Counted from the stretch's first letter, positions 15,449 through 23,913 are shown. The stretch: 24,526 nt of DNA from Muribaculaceae bacterium (GCA_016292745.1 JAEDFO010000034.1:1-24526), one strand, 5' to 3'. The notes: generated by a model not told the origin, from the letters alone. Numbers and translations: made by a program.

Positions 15449-16711
15449 TTATTCCTCAAACTCAGCGCGGAGCACACGGAGCACCTCATCGACGGTGTCT
15501 TCCTCGAGGTCGGCATTTTCAATCAGCTCGGCACGAGGAGTGTTGAGTACGCTCTTGGCAGTGGCGCAACCCATATTCTTCAGCGATTCAATAATCCATG
15601 GTTCAATTTCATCGCTGAATTCGTCGAGATAGATATCTTCTTCGTTCTCCTCAAGGTCGCGGTACACGTCGATGGTGTAGCCGGTAAGCATCTTGGCAAG
15701 CTTGATGTTCAATCCGCCCTTACCGATTGCCAGCGATACCTCTTCCGGACGCAGGAACACCTCGGCGCGCTTTTCTTCTTCGCTCAGGCGAATTGTCGAA
15801 ATGCGTGCAGGACTGAGTGCACGCTGAATGAAGAGCTCTGGATTGTTGGTGAACGGAATCACATCGATGTTCTCGTTGCGAAGCTCGCGGACAATGCCGT
15901 GGATACGTGCACCCTTCACACCAACGCATGCACCAACGGGGTCAATACGGTCGTCGTACGACTCAACGGCAATCTTGGCGCGTTCGCCTGGTATGCGGGC
16001 AACTGCCTTGATGATAATTAGGCCATCGTGGATTTCGGGAACTTCAAGCTCGAACAGACGGCGAAGGAAGTTCTCGCTGGTGCGCGAAACTATGATTTTC
16101 GGATTGTTGTTCTTGTTGTCAACCGATTGAATCACGGCGCGGATGGTGTCGCCCTTGTGATAGATATCGGTAGGAATCTGCTGGTCGCGTGGCAGAAGCA
16201 GCTCGTTCTTGTCCTCGTCGAGAAGCAGTATTTCCTTCTTCCAGAGCTGATATACCTCGCCTGTAACCAATTCGCCTTCCATCTCCTTGAATTTGTTGTA
16301 GATGGCATCCTTCTGCAGGTCGAGAATCTTCGATGCCAAGGTCTGACGCAGGTTCAGGATAGCACGACGGCCAAACTTGGCAAAGTCGATGGTGCGAACA
16401 TAGTCCTCACCCACTTCGCAGTCAGGGTCGGGGTTCTCCGGATCGTTGTGAACGTCGCTGATGCTAATCTGCTTGTTGGGGTCTACCACCTCACCGTCGT
16501 TAACAACTTCCAGGTTCTGGTATATTTCGCAGTCGCCTTTGTCGGGATTCATAATCACGTCAAAGTTCTCGTCGGAGCCGAACATTTTAGCCAGTACGCT
16601 TCTGAACGACTCTTCGAGCACGCTTATCATTGTGGTCTTGTCAATGTTCTTCAGTTCCTTGAACTCCGCAAAGCGGTCGACCATATCGACTGTTTCTTCT
16701 TTCTTTGCCAT
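15449..16711 (-). CDS. nusA: Transcription termination/antitermination factor NusA
   Basis: A 420-residue RNA polymerase-associated factor. The N-terminal domain starts MAKKEETVDMVDRFAEFKEL. It is followed by an S1 domain (GDTIRAVIQSVDN), KH1 (GVKGARIHGIVRELRNENIDVI) and KH2 (AIGKGGLNIKLAKMLTGYTIDV). A short C-terminal helical segment (LKNMGCATAKSVLNTPRAEL) resembles a helix-hairpin-helix. Length is normal for Bacteroidota, which lack the long acidic repeats of E. coli NusA. Only 3 bp separate it from rimP. Confidence 0.96.
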   Translation of the reverse strand: MAKKEETVDMVDRFAEFKELKNIDKTTMISVLEESFRSVLAKMFGSDENFDVIMNPDKGDCEIYQNLEVVNDGEVVDPNKQISISDVHNDPENPDPDCEVGEDYVRTIDFAKFGRRAILNLRQTLASKILDLQKDAIYNKFKEMEGELVTGEVYQLWKKEILLLDEDKNELLLPRDQQIPTDIYHKGDTIRAVIQSVDNKNNNPKIIVSRTSENFLRRLFELEVPEIHDGLIIIKAVARIPGERAKIAVESYDDRIDPVGACVGVKGARIHGIVRELRNENIDVIPFTNNPELFIQRALSPARISTIRLSEEEKRAEVFLRPEEVSLAIGKGGLNIKLAKMLTGYTIDVYRDLEENEEDIYLDEFSDEIEPWIIESLKNMGCATAKSVLNTPRAELIENADLEEDTVDEVLRVLRAEFEE

Positions 16712-16714
16712 AAT

Positions 16715-17182
16715 CTACTTAAATTCAATTAGATATTTTGTATATTTTATTTCGCTGTAATTAAATGTCATGTCGGTGTCAACCATCACAGGGCGCTTGG
16801 CGCCTTCGGGCTTCACCTTCTTCTGAACGGTGATTGCAAACTCAGTGTCGGCGGCGCTCTTTAGGATGCCTTTCAGCTTTTGACCGTCCTTGGTGAGCAC
16901 TTCCACCGGATTGCCGATGTTCTTGTCGTACTGCTGCTTAACCTTGAACGGCGAAGTGAGACCGGCCGACCCAACCTGAAGCTCATAGTCCTCAACATCG
17001 CGGTCGAAATGTTTCTCAATCTCGCGGCTCAATGCCACGCAAGTGTCAATGTCGATGCTGCCCATGCTGTCGAGCTCCACATCAACCACATTGTCGGCGC
17101 TCACCGTGATATCAACCACGAATATGTCGCTGCCCGATATGGCGTCGTTCACTACTTCGCTTAGCAATTTCTTGTCTAACAT
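16715..17182 (-). CDS. rimP: Ribosome maturation factor RimP
   Basis: A 155-residue protein needed for 30S subunit maturation, first gene of the rimP-nusA-infB operon. It shows the DVELDSMGSIDIDTCVALSR segment, LQVGSAGLTSPFK (the conserved V-S/G-x-G-L-x-x-P-L/F motif) and a C-terminal SH3-like part (GQKLKGILKSA). The short spacing to nusA and the conserved order make the call secure. Its leader has a promoter and an unusual terminator-like hairpin. Confidence 0.93.
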   Translation of the reverse strand: MLDKKLLSEVVNDAISGSDIFVVDITVSADNVVDVELDSMGSIDIDTCVALSREIEKHFDRDVEDYELQVGSAGLTSPFKVKQQYDKNIGNPVEVLTKDGQKLKGILKSAADTEFAITVQKKVKPEGAKRPVMVDTDMTFNYSEIKYTKYLIEFK

Positions 17183-17216
17183 ATATGGCTTGCCTTGATA
17201 GCTTTTTGGTATTTTT

Positions 17217-17245
17217 AAAAAAAATGAGGAAGCGCCTGCCTCCTC
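17217..17245 (-). terminator. Intrinsic terminator in the leader of rimP-nusA-infB
   Basis: On the minus strand GAGGAGGC (17245-17238), loop AGGC and GCTTCCTC (17233-17226) form an 8-bp stem with one G-T pair. One A and then eight T residues (17224-17217) follow. This is the classic signature and works only on the minus strand. It sits between the predicted promoter (17261-17291) and rimP (17182), so it could act as an attenuator. Confidence 0.65.
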
Positions 17246-17260
17246 CTCTCATTCCGACTA

Positions 17261-17291
17261 CAAAGTTACACATTTTTATGCTACAGTGCAA
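17261..17291 (-). promoter_or_regulatory. Predicted promoter of rimP-nusA-infB
   Basis: On the minus strand TTG (17291-17289), a 20-nt spacer and TAACTTTG (17268-17261) match the Bacteroidota consensus. Transcription would begin near 17256, about 75 nt before the rimP start codon. Confidence 0.6.
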
Positions 17292-17395
17292 CACTGTGCC
17301 GCCACCGAAGGTGCAGCGATATGTTTTTGTTGTAGAGATTTATATATTTTTAACTATTTCACCCTTTATCTCGCCTTTGCCGTGTGATTTTATGT

Positions 17396-17426
17396 TTTGA
17401 CGGTTTTGAAATTTGCACTATCTTCG
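17396..17426 (+). promoter_or_regulatory. Promoter of the HAD-ribF-upp operon
   Basis: TTTG (17396-17399), a 19-nt spacer and TATCTTCG (17419-17426, one change from TAnnTTTG) lie 43 bp before the start codon. The 287-bp gap between rimP and this gene holds the two divergent promoters and the rimP leader terminator. I see no other gene in it. Confidence 0.6.
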
Positions 17427-17469
17427 CATAACTTGCGCGTGCTCATAGCAACGCACCTACAATGATATA

Positions 17470-18102
17470 ATGGAACAAAATCAAGTAATAAAAAACCTGC
17501 TTTTCGATTTGGGAGGCGTAATCATCGACCTCAAGCGCGAGAACTGTGTGGCTGCTCTCACAGCCATCGGCATGCGCAATGCCGACGAAATGCTTGGCCA
17601 ATATGTTCAGACAGGCGAATTCCTCGACCTTGAGCGCGGGGCCATCACCTCCGAAGAATTTCATAAGGCACTCCGGAAACACTTCACCCGCGAAGTCACC
17701 GACAGCCAAATCGACGAAGCTTTCTTTAAATTCCTCATCGGAATACCAGCCCACAGGCTAACCGCTTTGCGAAATCTGCGCCCGAAATACCGGATATACA
17801 TGCTGTCGAACACCAATCCAATTATGTTCGAGCACAAAATCCGCGAATTCTTCCAAGCCGAAGGGCTGGAGATGGAAAACTATTTCGATGGCATCGTGGT
17901 ATCGTACAAGGCCAAGGCCGTGAAACCCGACCGTAAAATATTTGACTACGCAGTTGAGACTCTGAAAATCAAGCCAGAGGAAACATTGTTCTTCGACGAT
18001 TCGCAAAGCAACCTCGACTCGGCAGCCAAACTGGGATTTGCCACCTACCTTGTGAAACCCGGCACAGAATTCACCGATTATTTCAGCCGACCCGACAAAT
18101 AA
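17470..18102 (+). CDS. HAD-superfamily phosphatase, YihX-like
   Basis: A 210-residue HAD subfamily IA hydrolase. Motif I is LLFDLGGVIIDL with nucleophile D13. The acid two residues later is replaced by Gly, as in YihX-type sugar phosphatases. Motif II is MLSNTNP, motif III contains KAVKPDRKIF, and motif IV is LFFDDSQSNLDSA. The helical cap lies between motifs I and II. The substrate could be a sugar phosphate or, given the neighbours, a flavin precursor phosphate; the sequence does not decide. It begins an operon with ribF (16-bp gap) and upp. Confidence 0.85.
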   Translation: MEQNQVIKNLLFDLGGVIIDLKRENCVAALTAIGMRNADEMLGQYVQTGEFLDLERGAITSEEFHKALRKHFTREVTDSQIDEAFFKFLIGIPAHRLTALRNLRPKYRIYMLSNTNPIMFEHKIREFFQAEGLEMENYFDGIVVSYKAKAVKPDRKIFDYAVETLKIKPEETLFFDDSQSNLDSAAKLGFATYLVKPGTEFTDYFSRPDK

Positions 18103-18118
18103 GCCCTATTCAGCAACA

Positions 18119-19060
18119 ATGGCAATTACCGTTCTCAATGCATCAGCGGAAAACCGGGTGCCGATAGCAGCAACAATCGGCATGTTCGACGGTGTTCACA
18201 TCGGGCACCGACACATCCTGTCGTTTCTGAAAAGCGAAGCCGGAAAGAGGGGCCTGCAGTCGTGCGTGGTCACATTCCCATTGCATCCGCAGCAAGTGCT
18301 CGCCCACAACAATGCCACAAAGCTGCTGATGAGCAACGACGACAAACTTCGCCAACTTGCCGACTGCGGGATAACGTATGCCGTGGTACTCCCCTTCAAT
18401 TCGCGACTCGCTGCCACATCGACCTCCGATTTTATGCAAATGCTGCATAGCCAATTTGGCGTGAGAATGCTGGTGATGGGATTCAACCACCATTTCGGGT
18501 GTAACGCTCCGTCAAATTTTGAGGATTACCAGCAACTGGGTCGCCAGGTGGGAATCGAAGTGCTGAAGGCACCGGAATACACCGGCGAATACGCACCTGT
18601 GAGTTCGTCAATTATCCGCAAACTCATCGACGAAGGCGACGTTGCAACTGCTGCCAACAAGCTGGGCCGCCCGTTCAAACTCAGCGGCGTGGTAGTACAC
18701 GGCGAGAAAAACGGCCGAAAGATTGGATTCCCCACCGCAAACATCGAGCCCGAACAGTCGCTGCTGGTTCCTGCCGGCGGTGTATACGCTGTGATGGCAA
18801 CCCTCGCCGATGGCCGTCGATTCGGTGCCATGTGCAACATCGGCACTCGCCCAACCATTACGTCATCGCTGCGGCGGAGCATCGAAGTCAACATCTTCTG
18901 TTTCGACGAAGATATCTACGACACCATCCTCACTGTGGATTTCATCCACCGCCTGCGAAGCGAATGCCGATTCAGCTCGCTCAATGAACTGGCACAGGCC
19001 CTTGCTGCCGACCGCCAAACATCTGTCACGATTCTAAACTCTTTAAATCATAATATATGA
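18119..19060 (+). CDS. ribF: Bifunctional riboflavin kinase/FAD synthetase
   Basis: A 313-residue enzyme making FMN and then FAD. The N-terminal adenylyltransferase domain shows TIGMFDGVHIGHRH (19-32), VMGFNHHFG and the end-of-domain SSSIIRKLIDEGDV. The C-terminal riboflavin kinase domain starts near 182 with GRPFKLSGVVVHGEKNGRK, followed by IGFPTANI and CNIGTRPTI. Length is typical. Its stop overlaps the upp start (ATGA). Confidence 0.95.
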   Translation: MAITVLNASAENRVPIAATIGMFDGVHIGHRHILSFLKSEAGKRGLQSCVVTFPLHPQQVLAHNNATKLLMSNDDKLRQLADCGITYAVVLPFNSRLAATSTSDFMQMLHSQFGVRMLVMGFNHHFGCNAPSNFEDYQQLGRQVGIEVLKAPEYTGEYAPVSSSIIRKLIDEGDVATAANKLGRPFKLSGVVVHGEKNGRKIGFPTANIEPEQSLLVPAGGVYAVMATLADGRRFGAMCNIGTRPTITSSLRRSIEVNIFCFDEDIYDTILTVDFIHRLRSECRFSSLNELAQALAADRQTSVTILNSLNHNI

Positions 19061-19707
19061 AAATCATTAATTTCGACAAGGAGAACTCGCTCGTGAGCCA
19101 GTATATGCTCGAACTGCGCGACGTCAGCATCCAACGCGACCGAATGCGTTTCCGCCACAATCTGCAGCGCATCGGTGAAATCATGGCCTATGAAATTTCA
19201 CGAAGCCTCGACTACGAAGAAGTGCCAACAGCCACTCCTTTAGGAACTGCCACATGCCGCACCATCAAGGACCAGCTGGTGCTCGGCACGATTCTGCGCG
19301 CCGGAATGCCGTTCCACAACGGATTTCTCAGCTATTTCGACTATGCCGACAACGCATTCGTATCGGCATACCGAAAATACAAGGAAAAAGATTCGTTCGA
19401 CATCCACATTGAGTATATTGCCACACCGTCGCTTGATGGGAAAACGTTGATTCTGGTCGATCCGATGCTTGCCACCGGCGCATCGATGGAACTCGCCTAC
19501 CGCGCTCTGCTCACAAAAGGCACTCCCGAACGAGTGATATTCGCATCGGTAATTGCATCGGCACAAGCCGTTGAATTTCTCGGGAGCCATTTCTCCGACA
19601 ATGTGTCGCTCTACGTGGCTTGCATCGACGACGTTATCAACGAGCACAAATATATTGTGCCCGGACTGGGCGATGCCGGCGACCTCGCTTTCGGCGAAAA
19701 ACTCTAA
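19057..19707 (+). CDS. upp: Uracil phosphoribosyltransferase
   Basis: A 216-residue salvage enzyme converting uracil and PRPP to UMP. It shows ILRAGMPFHNGFL, the PRPP-binding loop LILVDPMLATGAS (131-143) and the C-terminal uracil-binding YIVPGLGDAGDLAFG. Length and motifs match UPRTase. It overlaps ribF by 4 bp, so translation is likely coupled. Only 10 bp separate its stop from the converging lipoprotein gene. Confidence 0.94.
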   Translation: MKIINFDKENSLVSQYMLELRDVSIQRDRMRFRHNLQRIGEIMAYEISRSLDYEEVPTATPLGTATCRTIKDQLVLGTILRAGMPFHNGFLSYFDYADNAFVSAYRKYKEKDSFDIHIEYIATPSLDGKTLILVDPMLATGASMELAYRALLTKGTPERVIFASVIASAQAVEFLGSHFSDNVSLYVACIDDVINEHKYIVPGLGDAGDLAFGEKL

Positions 19708-19717
19708 CGAATGTTCT

Positions 19718-20224
19718 CTACTTGAAGTTGCCGGAGGCGTCAACCGACACTGTCGTTACCTTCTCCGACTGCGATTTGCACCACGATTCGAGCGCTCCTT
19801 TCTCCATCCCCTTGATGTTGAACGCCACAATGCTGGTGTTCCGGCTTTGCACGTTGGTGCTCACTGCTGTGAGCAGCTTCAGCGATATGTCGTAGCTGTC
19901 CTGATTAATGCGTTCAGGCTTTACCGAATATTTGAATTGCACCGAAAAGGTGGCAGGGAGCGTGGTGCGGCGGGTGCACTGATATTCCCAGGTGGTGGAT
20001 GTCACGGGCTGGCTCACTTTGGTGCCGTTGTCGTCGACAACGGCTGTAATATCCATGATATCAACAATTACCGTATTGAAAGTAGCCGTAAACTTGCACT
20101 CGGCAAAACGGTTGTTCGGGTTGTCGGGCTCATCGGGGTCGTCGTCGCCACATGAGGTTAACACAAGCACTGCCAGCGCAGCAAGCATAAACATTGAAAA
20201 GTGGTGTAAAGCTATCTTCATCAT
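19718..20224 (-). CDS. Surface-type lipoprotein of unknown function
   Basis: A 168-residue protein that begins MMKIALHHFSMFMLAALA and has a lipobox VLTSC. The acidic stretch GDDDPDEPD immediately follows the cysteine. In Bacteroidota, acidic residues next to the lipidated cysteine act as a surface-export signal, so display on the outer membrane is likely. The rest is predicted beta-rich and carries no catalytic motif I recognise. The frame is open further upstream, but ATG 20224 directly precedes the signal peptide, is next to AAAAAGG and avoids overlapping the GH99-like gene. It lies beyond a hairpin after that gene. Confidence 0.75.
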   Translation of the reverse strand: MMKIALHHFSMFMLAALAVLVLTSCGDDDPDEPDNPNNRFAECKFTATFNTVIVDIMDITAVVDDNGTKVSQPVTSTTWEYQCTRRTTLPATFSVQFKYSVKPERINQDSYDISLKLLTAVSTNVQSRNTSIVAFNIKGMEKGALESWCKSQSEKVTTVSVDASGNFK

Positions 20225-20255
20225 TTCAGCCTTTTTAATTGTGTGTACAAATAAA

Positions 20256-20290
20256 TGCTGTCGGGGTGCATATGCAAGACCCCGACAGCA
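20256..20290 (-). terminator. Perfect 12-bp hairpin between the GH99-like and lipoprotein genes
   Basis: TGCTGTCGGGGT (20256-20267) and ACCCCGACAGCA (20279-20290) pair perfectly with an 11-nt loop. On the minus strand TTTATTTG follows, a weak T-tract. It begins 10 bp after the GH99-like stop. It may end that operon, act as an RNA stability element, or set unequal expression of the lipoprotein. Confidence 0.6.
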
Positions 20291-20300
20291 AAATTGGCAT

Positions 20301-21479
20301 TTATTTCTTCTGATATTTCTCGTAAGCCTCGTCGACGAGCACTTCCTTGACGGTCTTGATGTAATCGAAACCGTATTTTCGGTCGGGAAGCAGATATGAG
20401 TCTTCCACCCATTCGTTCCATGCATTCACTGTGATGAGCGGCACCTGATTTGGATGACGGTCGGCATATTCCTTGGCTTTCTGCAGATAAGCGGCAAAGG
20501 CGCGCGGCGACTTATTGTAGTGGATAAGGTCCTTTCCGGTCTTTGCCGGGAAACGTGGAGTGTCGTCCCATCCAATGGAGGCATTGGGGAAGAACGGTAT
20601 TTCGCTGTTGCTCCAACGCTCCTGAGCCTCGATGGCGGCATTCATACACACCATATAGTCCTCGCTGCCAAGACCGCCGAGCCAGTTGTAGACGGTGAAA
20701 CTGTCGATGCCTATGGTCTTGGCCTTTGCCATAAGTTCCGGAGTGGGCTTTTCCCACGTTACAATCTGCAGGTGCACCCCAGGCAGCCCTGCCTTACGGC
20801 ATTCGGTTTCGAGATACTCAATTCCTTTGCGGGTCTCGTCGACCGAGCCGAATGTTTTCACCAGATTGTCGAGCGAGAACACCGAGAACACGGGGTAACC
20901 GTCGATACAGTAGTAGTTGGGCAAAAGGAAATACTGGTCGATGATGCGCTTGACAATTATCTTGAAGTTTTTCCAATCGACAGCGCCGTTCCACAGGCGG
21001 GAATTGTCGGAGCCATAGCGATGGCAGTTCCAGTAGTTGCGTGCCACATCGTGGTTGGCCCACATTATGTAGAAGTTCATCTTGTAGTTGTTGCGAGCTT
21101 TCAGGAAACCGTCGTTGAGGCATCCCTCGAGATACGGCCCGTCATTAAACCAGTACCAGTCGAAGATAAAGGTGTTGATGCCGTGGTCGGTTGCAAGGTC
21201 AATCCATCGCTCCACCACCTTTGGGTCGTCGTCATGCTCGTAGCCCCACAATGGTTGCTTGGGTTGGTAGTGGCCGTCGAAGCGTGGGGTTCCTTTCTTG
21301 ATAATCTCCCATTCGCCGTCGCCTTCGGGCCACAGCACTTCATGGCCGAGGGGATCGTCGTGGCACGATGGCCATATGTAGGCCGCAACGGTGTATTTAC
21401 TTTGGGCATTCATCGACAACGCTCCTGCCAGCATGGCAATGCCGCCAATGATTGCAGCACAATAACAATTTGCGTTCAT
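20301..21479 (-). CDS. Secreted GH99-like/WbsX-type glycoside hydrolase
   Basis: A 392-residue protein with a signal peptide (cleavage near SMNA/QS, residue 25). The mature domain shows YTVAAYIWPSCHDD, QPLWGYEHDDDP, GINTFIFDWYWFNDGP, GYPVFSVF and TVNAWNEWVED (near 352). These match the Glyco_tran_WbsX/GH99-like domain, a TIM-barrel family linked to mannan and O-antigen processing. Classical GH99 enzymes are endo-mannosidases; the substrate here is not known. The start is 13 bp after the GH3 gene, so the two form an operon. Confidence 0.85.
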   Translation of the reverse strand: MNANCYCAAIIGGIAMLAGALSMNAQSKYTVAAYIWPSCHDDPLGHEVLWPEGDGEWEIIKKGTPRFDGHYQPKQPLWGYEHDDDPKVVERWIDLATDHGINTFIFDWYWFNDGPYLEGCLNDGFLKARNNYKMNFYIMWANHDVARNYWNCHRYGSDNSRLWNGAVDWKNFKIIVKRIIDQYFLLPNYYCIDGYPVFSVFSLDNLVKTFGSVDETRKGIEYLETECRKAGLPGVHLQIVTWEKPTPELMAKAKTIGIDSFTVYNWLGGLGSEDYMVCMNAAIEAQERWSNSEIPFFPNASIGWDDTPRFPAKTGKDLIHYNKSPRAFAAYLQKAKEYADRHPNQVPLITVNAWNEWVEDSYLLPDRKYGFDYIKTVKEVLVDEAYEKYQKK

Positions 21480-21492
21480 GATGATTTCATAT

Positions 21493-23724
21493 TTATTTGA
21501 GTTCGAATTTCACTGATGAGCGCACATCGTCGCTTGCAGCTGCAATGTGAGCCACAAACTGGCCTGGTTCGGCCACCCACTGATGACGCTGGGCATCGAA
21601 ATAGCTGAGTGCATCGGTGCCGATGGTGAATGTCACCGTCTTGGTTTCGCCCGGCTTGAGCGACACTTTCTCGAAGCCCTTGAGCTCCTTCACCGGACGG
21701 TCGACGCTGCATTTTGGGTCGCTGATGTAGAGCTGTACCACTTCCATTCCTTCGCGCTCGCCGGTGTTGGTTACTGGCACGCTTACGGTAATGGTTTCGC
21801 CTTGGGCAATGGTCTTTTTGTCGGCAGTGGCCTTGCCATATGCAAATGTGGTGTAGCTAAGGCCATGACCGAAGGCAAACTGTGGCTTAAGCTTGTTCTT
21901 TTCGGCCCAACGGTAGCCCACATATATACCTTCTTTATATTCGAGGTCGATGTACTGCGAACCATCAGTGCGCTTAATGCCCGGGTATGCGTCAAGACGG
22001 TGTGCACCAACATTGTTGAGCGATGTCGGGAAGGTGAACGGCAACTTGCCCGACGGGTTCACTGCGCCGAAGAGCACATCGGCAATGGAGTTGCCGGCTT
22101 CGGAGCCGAGATACCATGCCTGCACAATGGCGTTCACATTATTTGCCCATGGCATAGCCACAGCGTTGCCCGAAATGTTCACCACCACCAAATTAGGATT
22201 GGCCTTGGCAAGAGCTTCGATAACTGCATCCTGTCCGTATGGCAGTTCCAGGCCGGTGCGGTCGCTATCCTCGCAATCCTGGTGCTCGCTTTTGTTCAAG
22301 CCTCCAACAAACACCACACAGTCGGCCTTGCGGGCCTCATCGACGGCTTCGGCAATGAGTTGCTCGGCCGAGCGGCTTTCATTCAAGTCCTGGCCAGTGG
22401 TCACGCCATTGTATTCGCCGGTTATGTCGCCTACATAGCCACGCACATATTTCACTTCGGCCCGGCCAGCCACCATGGCTTTGATTCCATCGAGCGGAAG
22501 CACTTCGCGCTGAACCTTCAGCGACGAGCTGCCGCCTCCCACTGTCATCATCTTTATGGCATTCTCGCCCACCACGAGTATGCGCTTAACCTTGTCAAGG
22601 CTGATTGGCAACACCGAGGCGTTGTTCTTCAGCAGCACGATGCCCTCGTCGCCAATGCGGCGCGCAGCGGCATAGTGTTCGTCGCTGCAAAGGCTGCCGA
22701 ACGGGCGATTGCGGTTCATCGATGTGCGGAAAATCAGACGAAGCACACGGCGAGCCTTGTCGTCGAGTTCCTTAGTGCCCACTTTGCCCGAATGAAGGAG
22801 TTCAAGATATGGGTCGGCAAGGAAATAGCTGTCGTAGGCATTCTTCTTGCCCAGTTTCAACCCGTTTGTCCAGCTGCCGTATTCCAGGTCGAGACCGTTG
22901 GTTATGGCTTGGTTGGTGTCGTGGGCACCGCCCCAGTCGCTCACCACCACTCCGTCGAATCCCCATTCGTTCTTCAAGATATCGTTGAGGATATACTGGT
23001 TGTGGCACAAGTGCTGGTCGCGATACAGGTTGTAGGCACCCATAATGGTCCAAGCCTTTGCCTCGGTAACTGCGGCCTTGAATGCCGGCAAGTAAATCTC
23101 ATAGAGAGTACGGTCGTCGACAATCACGTTGGTGGTGTGGCGGTTCACCTCGTTGTTGTTAAGGGCAAAGTGCTTCACACAGGCAGCCACGCCGTTTTGC
23201 TGCACCCCCTTGATGTAAGGCACCACCATCGATGCCGACAGATACGGGTCCTCGCCCATATATTCAAAGTTGCGGCCGTTGAGCGGAGTGCGGTAGATGT
23301 TGACTCCTGGGCCCAGCAGCACAGTCTTGTTGCGATATCGGGCTTCTTCGCCTATCGATTTGCCGTATAGACCCGACACCTCCTTGCTCCACGAAGCGGC
23401 AAGGCAAGTGAGCGCCGGATAGGCAATACACGAGTCGTTGGTCCATCCGGCCTGGTCCCATTCGTCCCAGAGCACCTCCGGGCGAATGCCGTGAGGGCCG
23501 TCGGTACACCACACCTCAGGAATGCCCAGACGTGGCACTCCTGCCGAGCTGAACTTGGATTGTGCATGCAGTATTTTCACTTTTTCCTCGAGAGTCATTC
23601 GGCTCAGTGCATCGTCGATGCGCTTCTCGATTGGCTGACTCTCATCAAGATAGATTGGAGTGCCGGCTGTGGCAGACATAGCAGCTAATGCCAATAATCC
23701 GGCAATGAATGCTTTGATTTTCAT
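21493..23724 (-). CDS. Secreted glycoside hydrolase family 3 (beta-glucosidase-like)
   Basis: A 743-residue exo-acting glycosidase. A signal peptide (about 1-20) leads to a TIM-barrel domain with CTDGPHGIRPE, substrate-binding K184-H185 (CVKHFALNN) and nucleophile D263 in GVVVSDWGGAHD. The alpha/beta sandwich holds GIVLLKNNASVLPI and CEDSDRTGLELP (484-495), the region expected to give the acid/base. FAFGHGLSYTTFAY leads to a C-terminal fibronectin III-like domain. Beta-glucosidase is the commonest activity, but xylosidase and others occur, so the substrate is inferred. It is the first gene of the minus-strand locus. No SusC/SusD pair is in the window. Confidence 0.92.
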   Translation of the reverse strand: MKIKAFIAGLLALAAMSATAGTPIYLDESQPIEKRIDDALSRMTLEEKVKILHAQSKFSSAGVPRLGIPEVWCTDGPHGIRPEVLWDEWDQAGWTNDSCIAYPALTCLAASWSKEVSGLYGKSIGEEARYRNKTVLLGPGVNIYRTPLNGRNFEYMGEDPYLSASMVVPYIKGVQQNGVAACVKHFALNNNEVNRHTTNVIVDDRTLYEIYLPAFKAAVTEAKAWTIMGAYNLYRDQHLCHNQYILNDILKNEWGFDGVVVSDWGGAHDTNQAITNGLDLEYGSWTNGLKLGKKNAYDSYFLADPYLELLHSGKVGTKELDDKARRVLRLIFRTSMNRNRPFGSLCSDEHYAAARRIGDEGIVLLKNNASVLPISLDKVKRILVVGENAIKMMTVGGGSSSLKVQREVLPLDGIKAMVAGRAEVKYVRGYVGDITGEYNGVTTGQDLNESRSAEQLIAEAVDEARKADCVVFVGGLNKSEHQDCEDSDRTGLELPYGQDAVIEALAKANPNLVVVNISGNAVAMPWANNVNAIVQAWYLGSEAGNSIADVLFGAVNPSGKLPFTFPTSLNNVGAHRLDAYPGIKRTDGSQYIDLEYKEGIYVGYRWAEKNKLKPQFAFGHGLSYTTFAYGKATADKKTIAQGETITVSVPVTNTGEREGMEVVQLYISDPKCSVDRPVKELKGFEKVSLKPGETKTVTFTIGTDALSYFDAQRHQWVAEPGQFVAHIAAASDDVRSSVKFELK

Positions 23725-23787
23725 ATCGTTTCTATAAGTTCAAGATAATAGAGATATCGGGTTAAGGATTTCATATGTTAGTATCTA

Positions 23788-23820
23788 CAAATATACTCAT
23801 TTTTGCAATAATAAACCAAA
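23788..23820 (-). promoter_or_regulatory. Promoter of the GH3 operon
   Basis: On the minus strand TTTG (23820-23817), a 21-nt spacer and TATATTTG (23795-23788) match the Bacteroidota form. The predicted leader before ATG 23724 is about 60 nt. Confidence 0.55.
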
Positions 23821-23857
23821 GAACTGCTATATATAAGACGCACAACGGACACCCGCC

Positions 23858-23888
23858 TTTGAAAAACAGGGATATCTGATTATCTTTG
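23858..23888 (+). promoter_or_regulatory. Promoter of the Nudix gene
   Basis: TTTG (23858-23861), exactly 19 nt, then TATCTTTG (23881-23888): a perfect Bacteroidota promoter, 25 bp before the start codon and divergent from the GH3 promoter. Confidence 0.75.
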
Positions 23889-23913
23889 CGCCTTGTAAAC
23901 AATTATCTGATAT

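Noticed and set aside
19700..19725. Shared terminator between upp and the lipoprotein gene
   Set aside because: Only 10 bp separate the convergent stops and I see no stem with a T-tract there.
20225..20425. Upstream extension of the lipoprotein frame
   Set aside because: It runs into the GH99-like gene and the hairpin; the signal peptide starts at 20224.
20454..21500. 348-codon plus-strand open frame opposite the GH99-like gene
   Set aside because: Antisense shadow; the minus-strand frame has a signal peptide and family motifs.
21547..23370. 607-codon plus-strand open frame opposite the GH3 gene
   Set aside because: Shadow of a well-supported gene, with no domain signature or ribosome-binding context.
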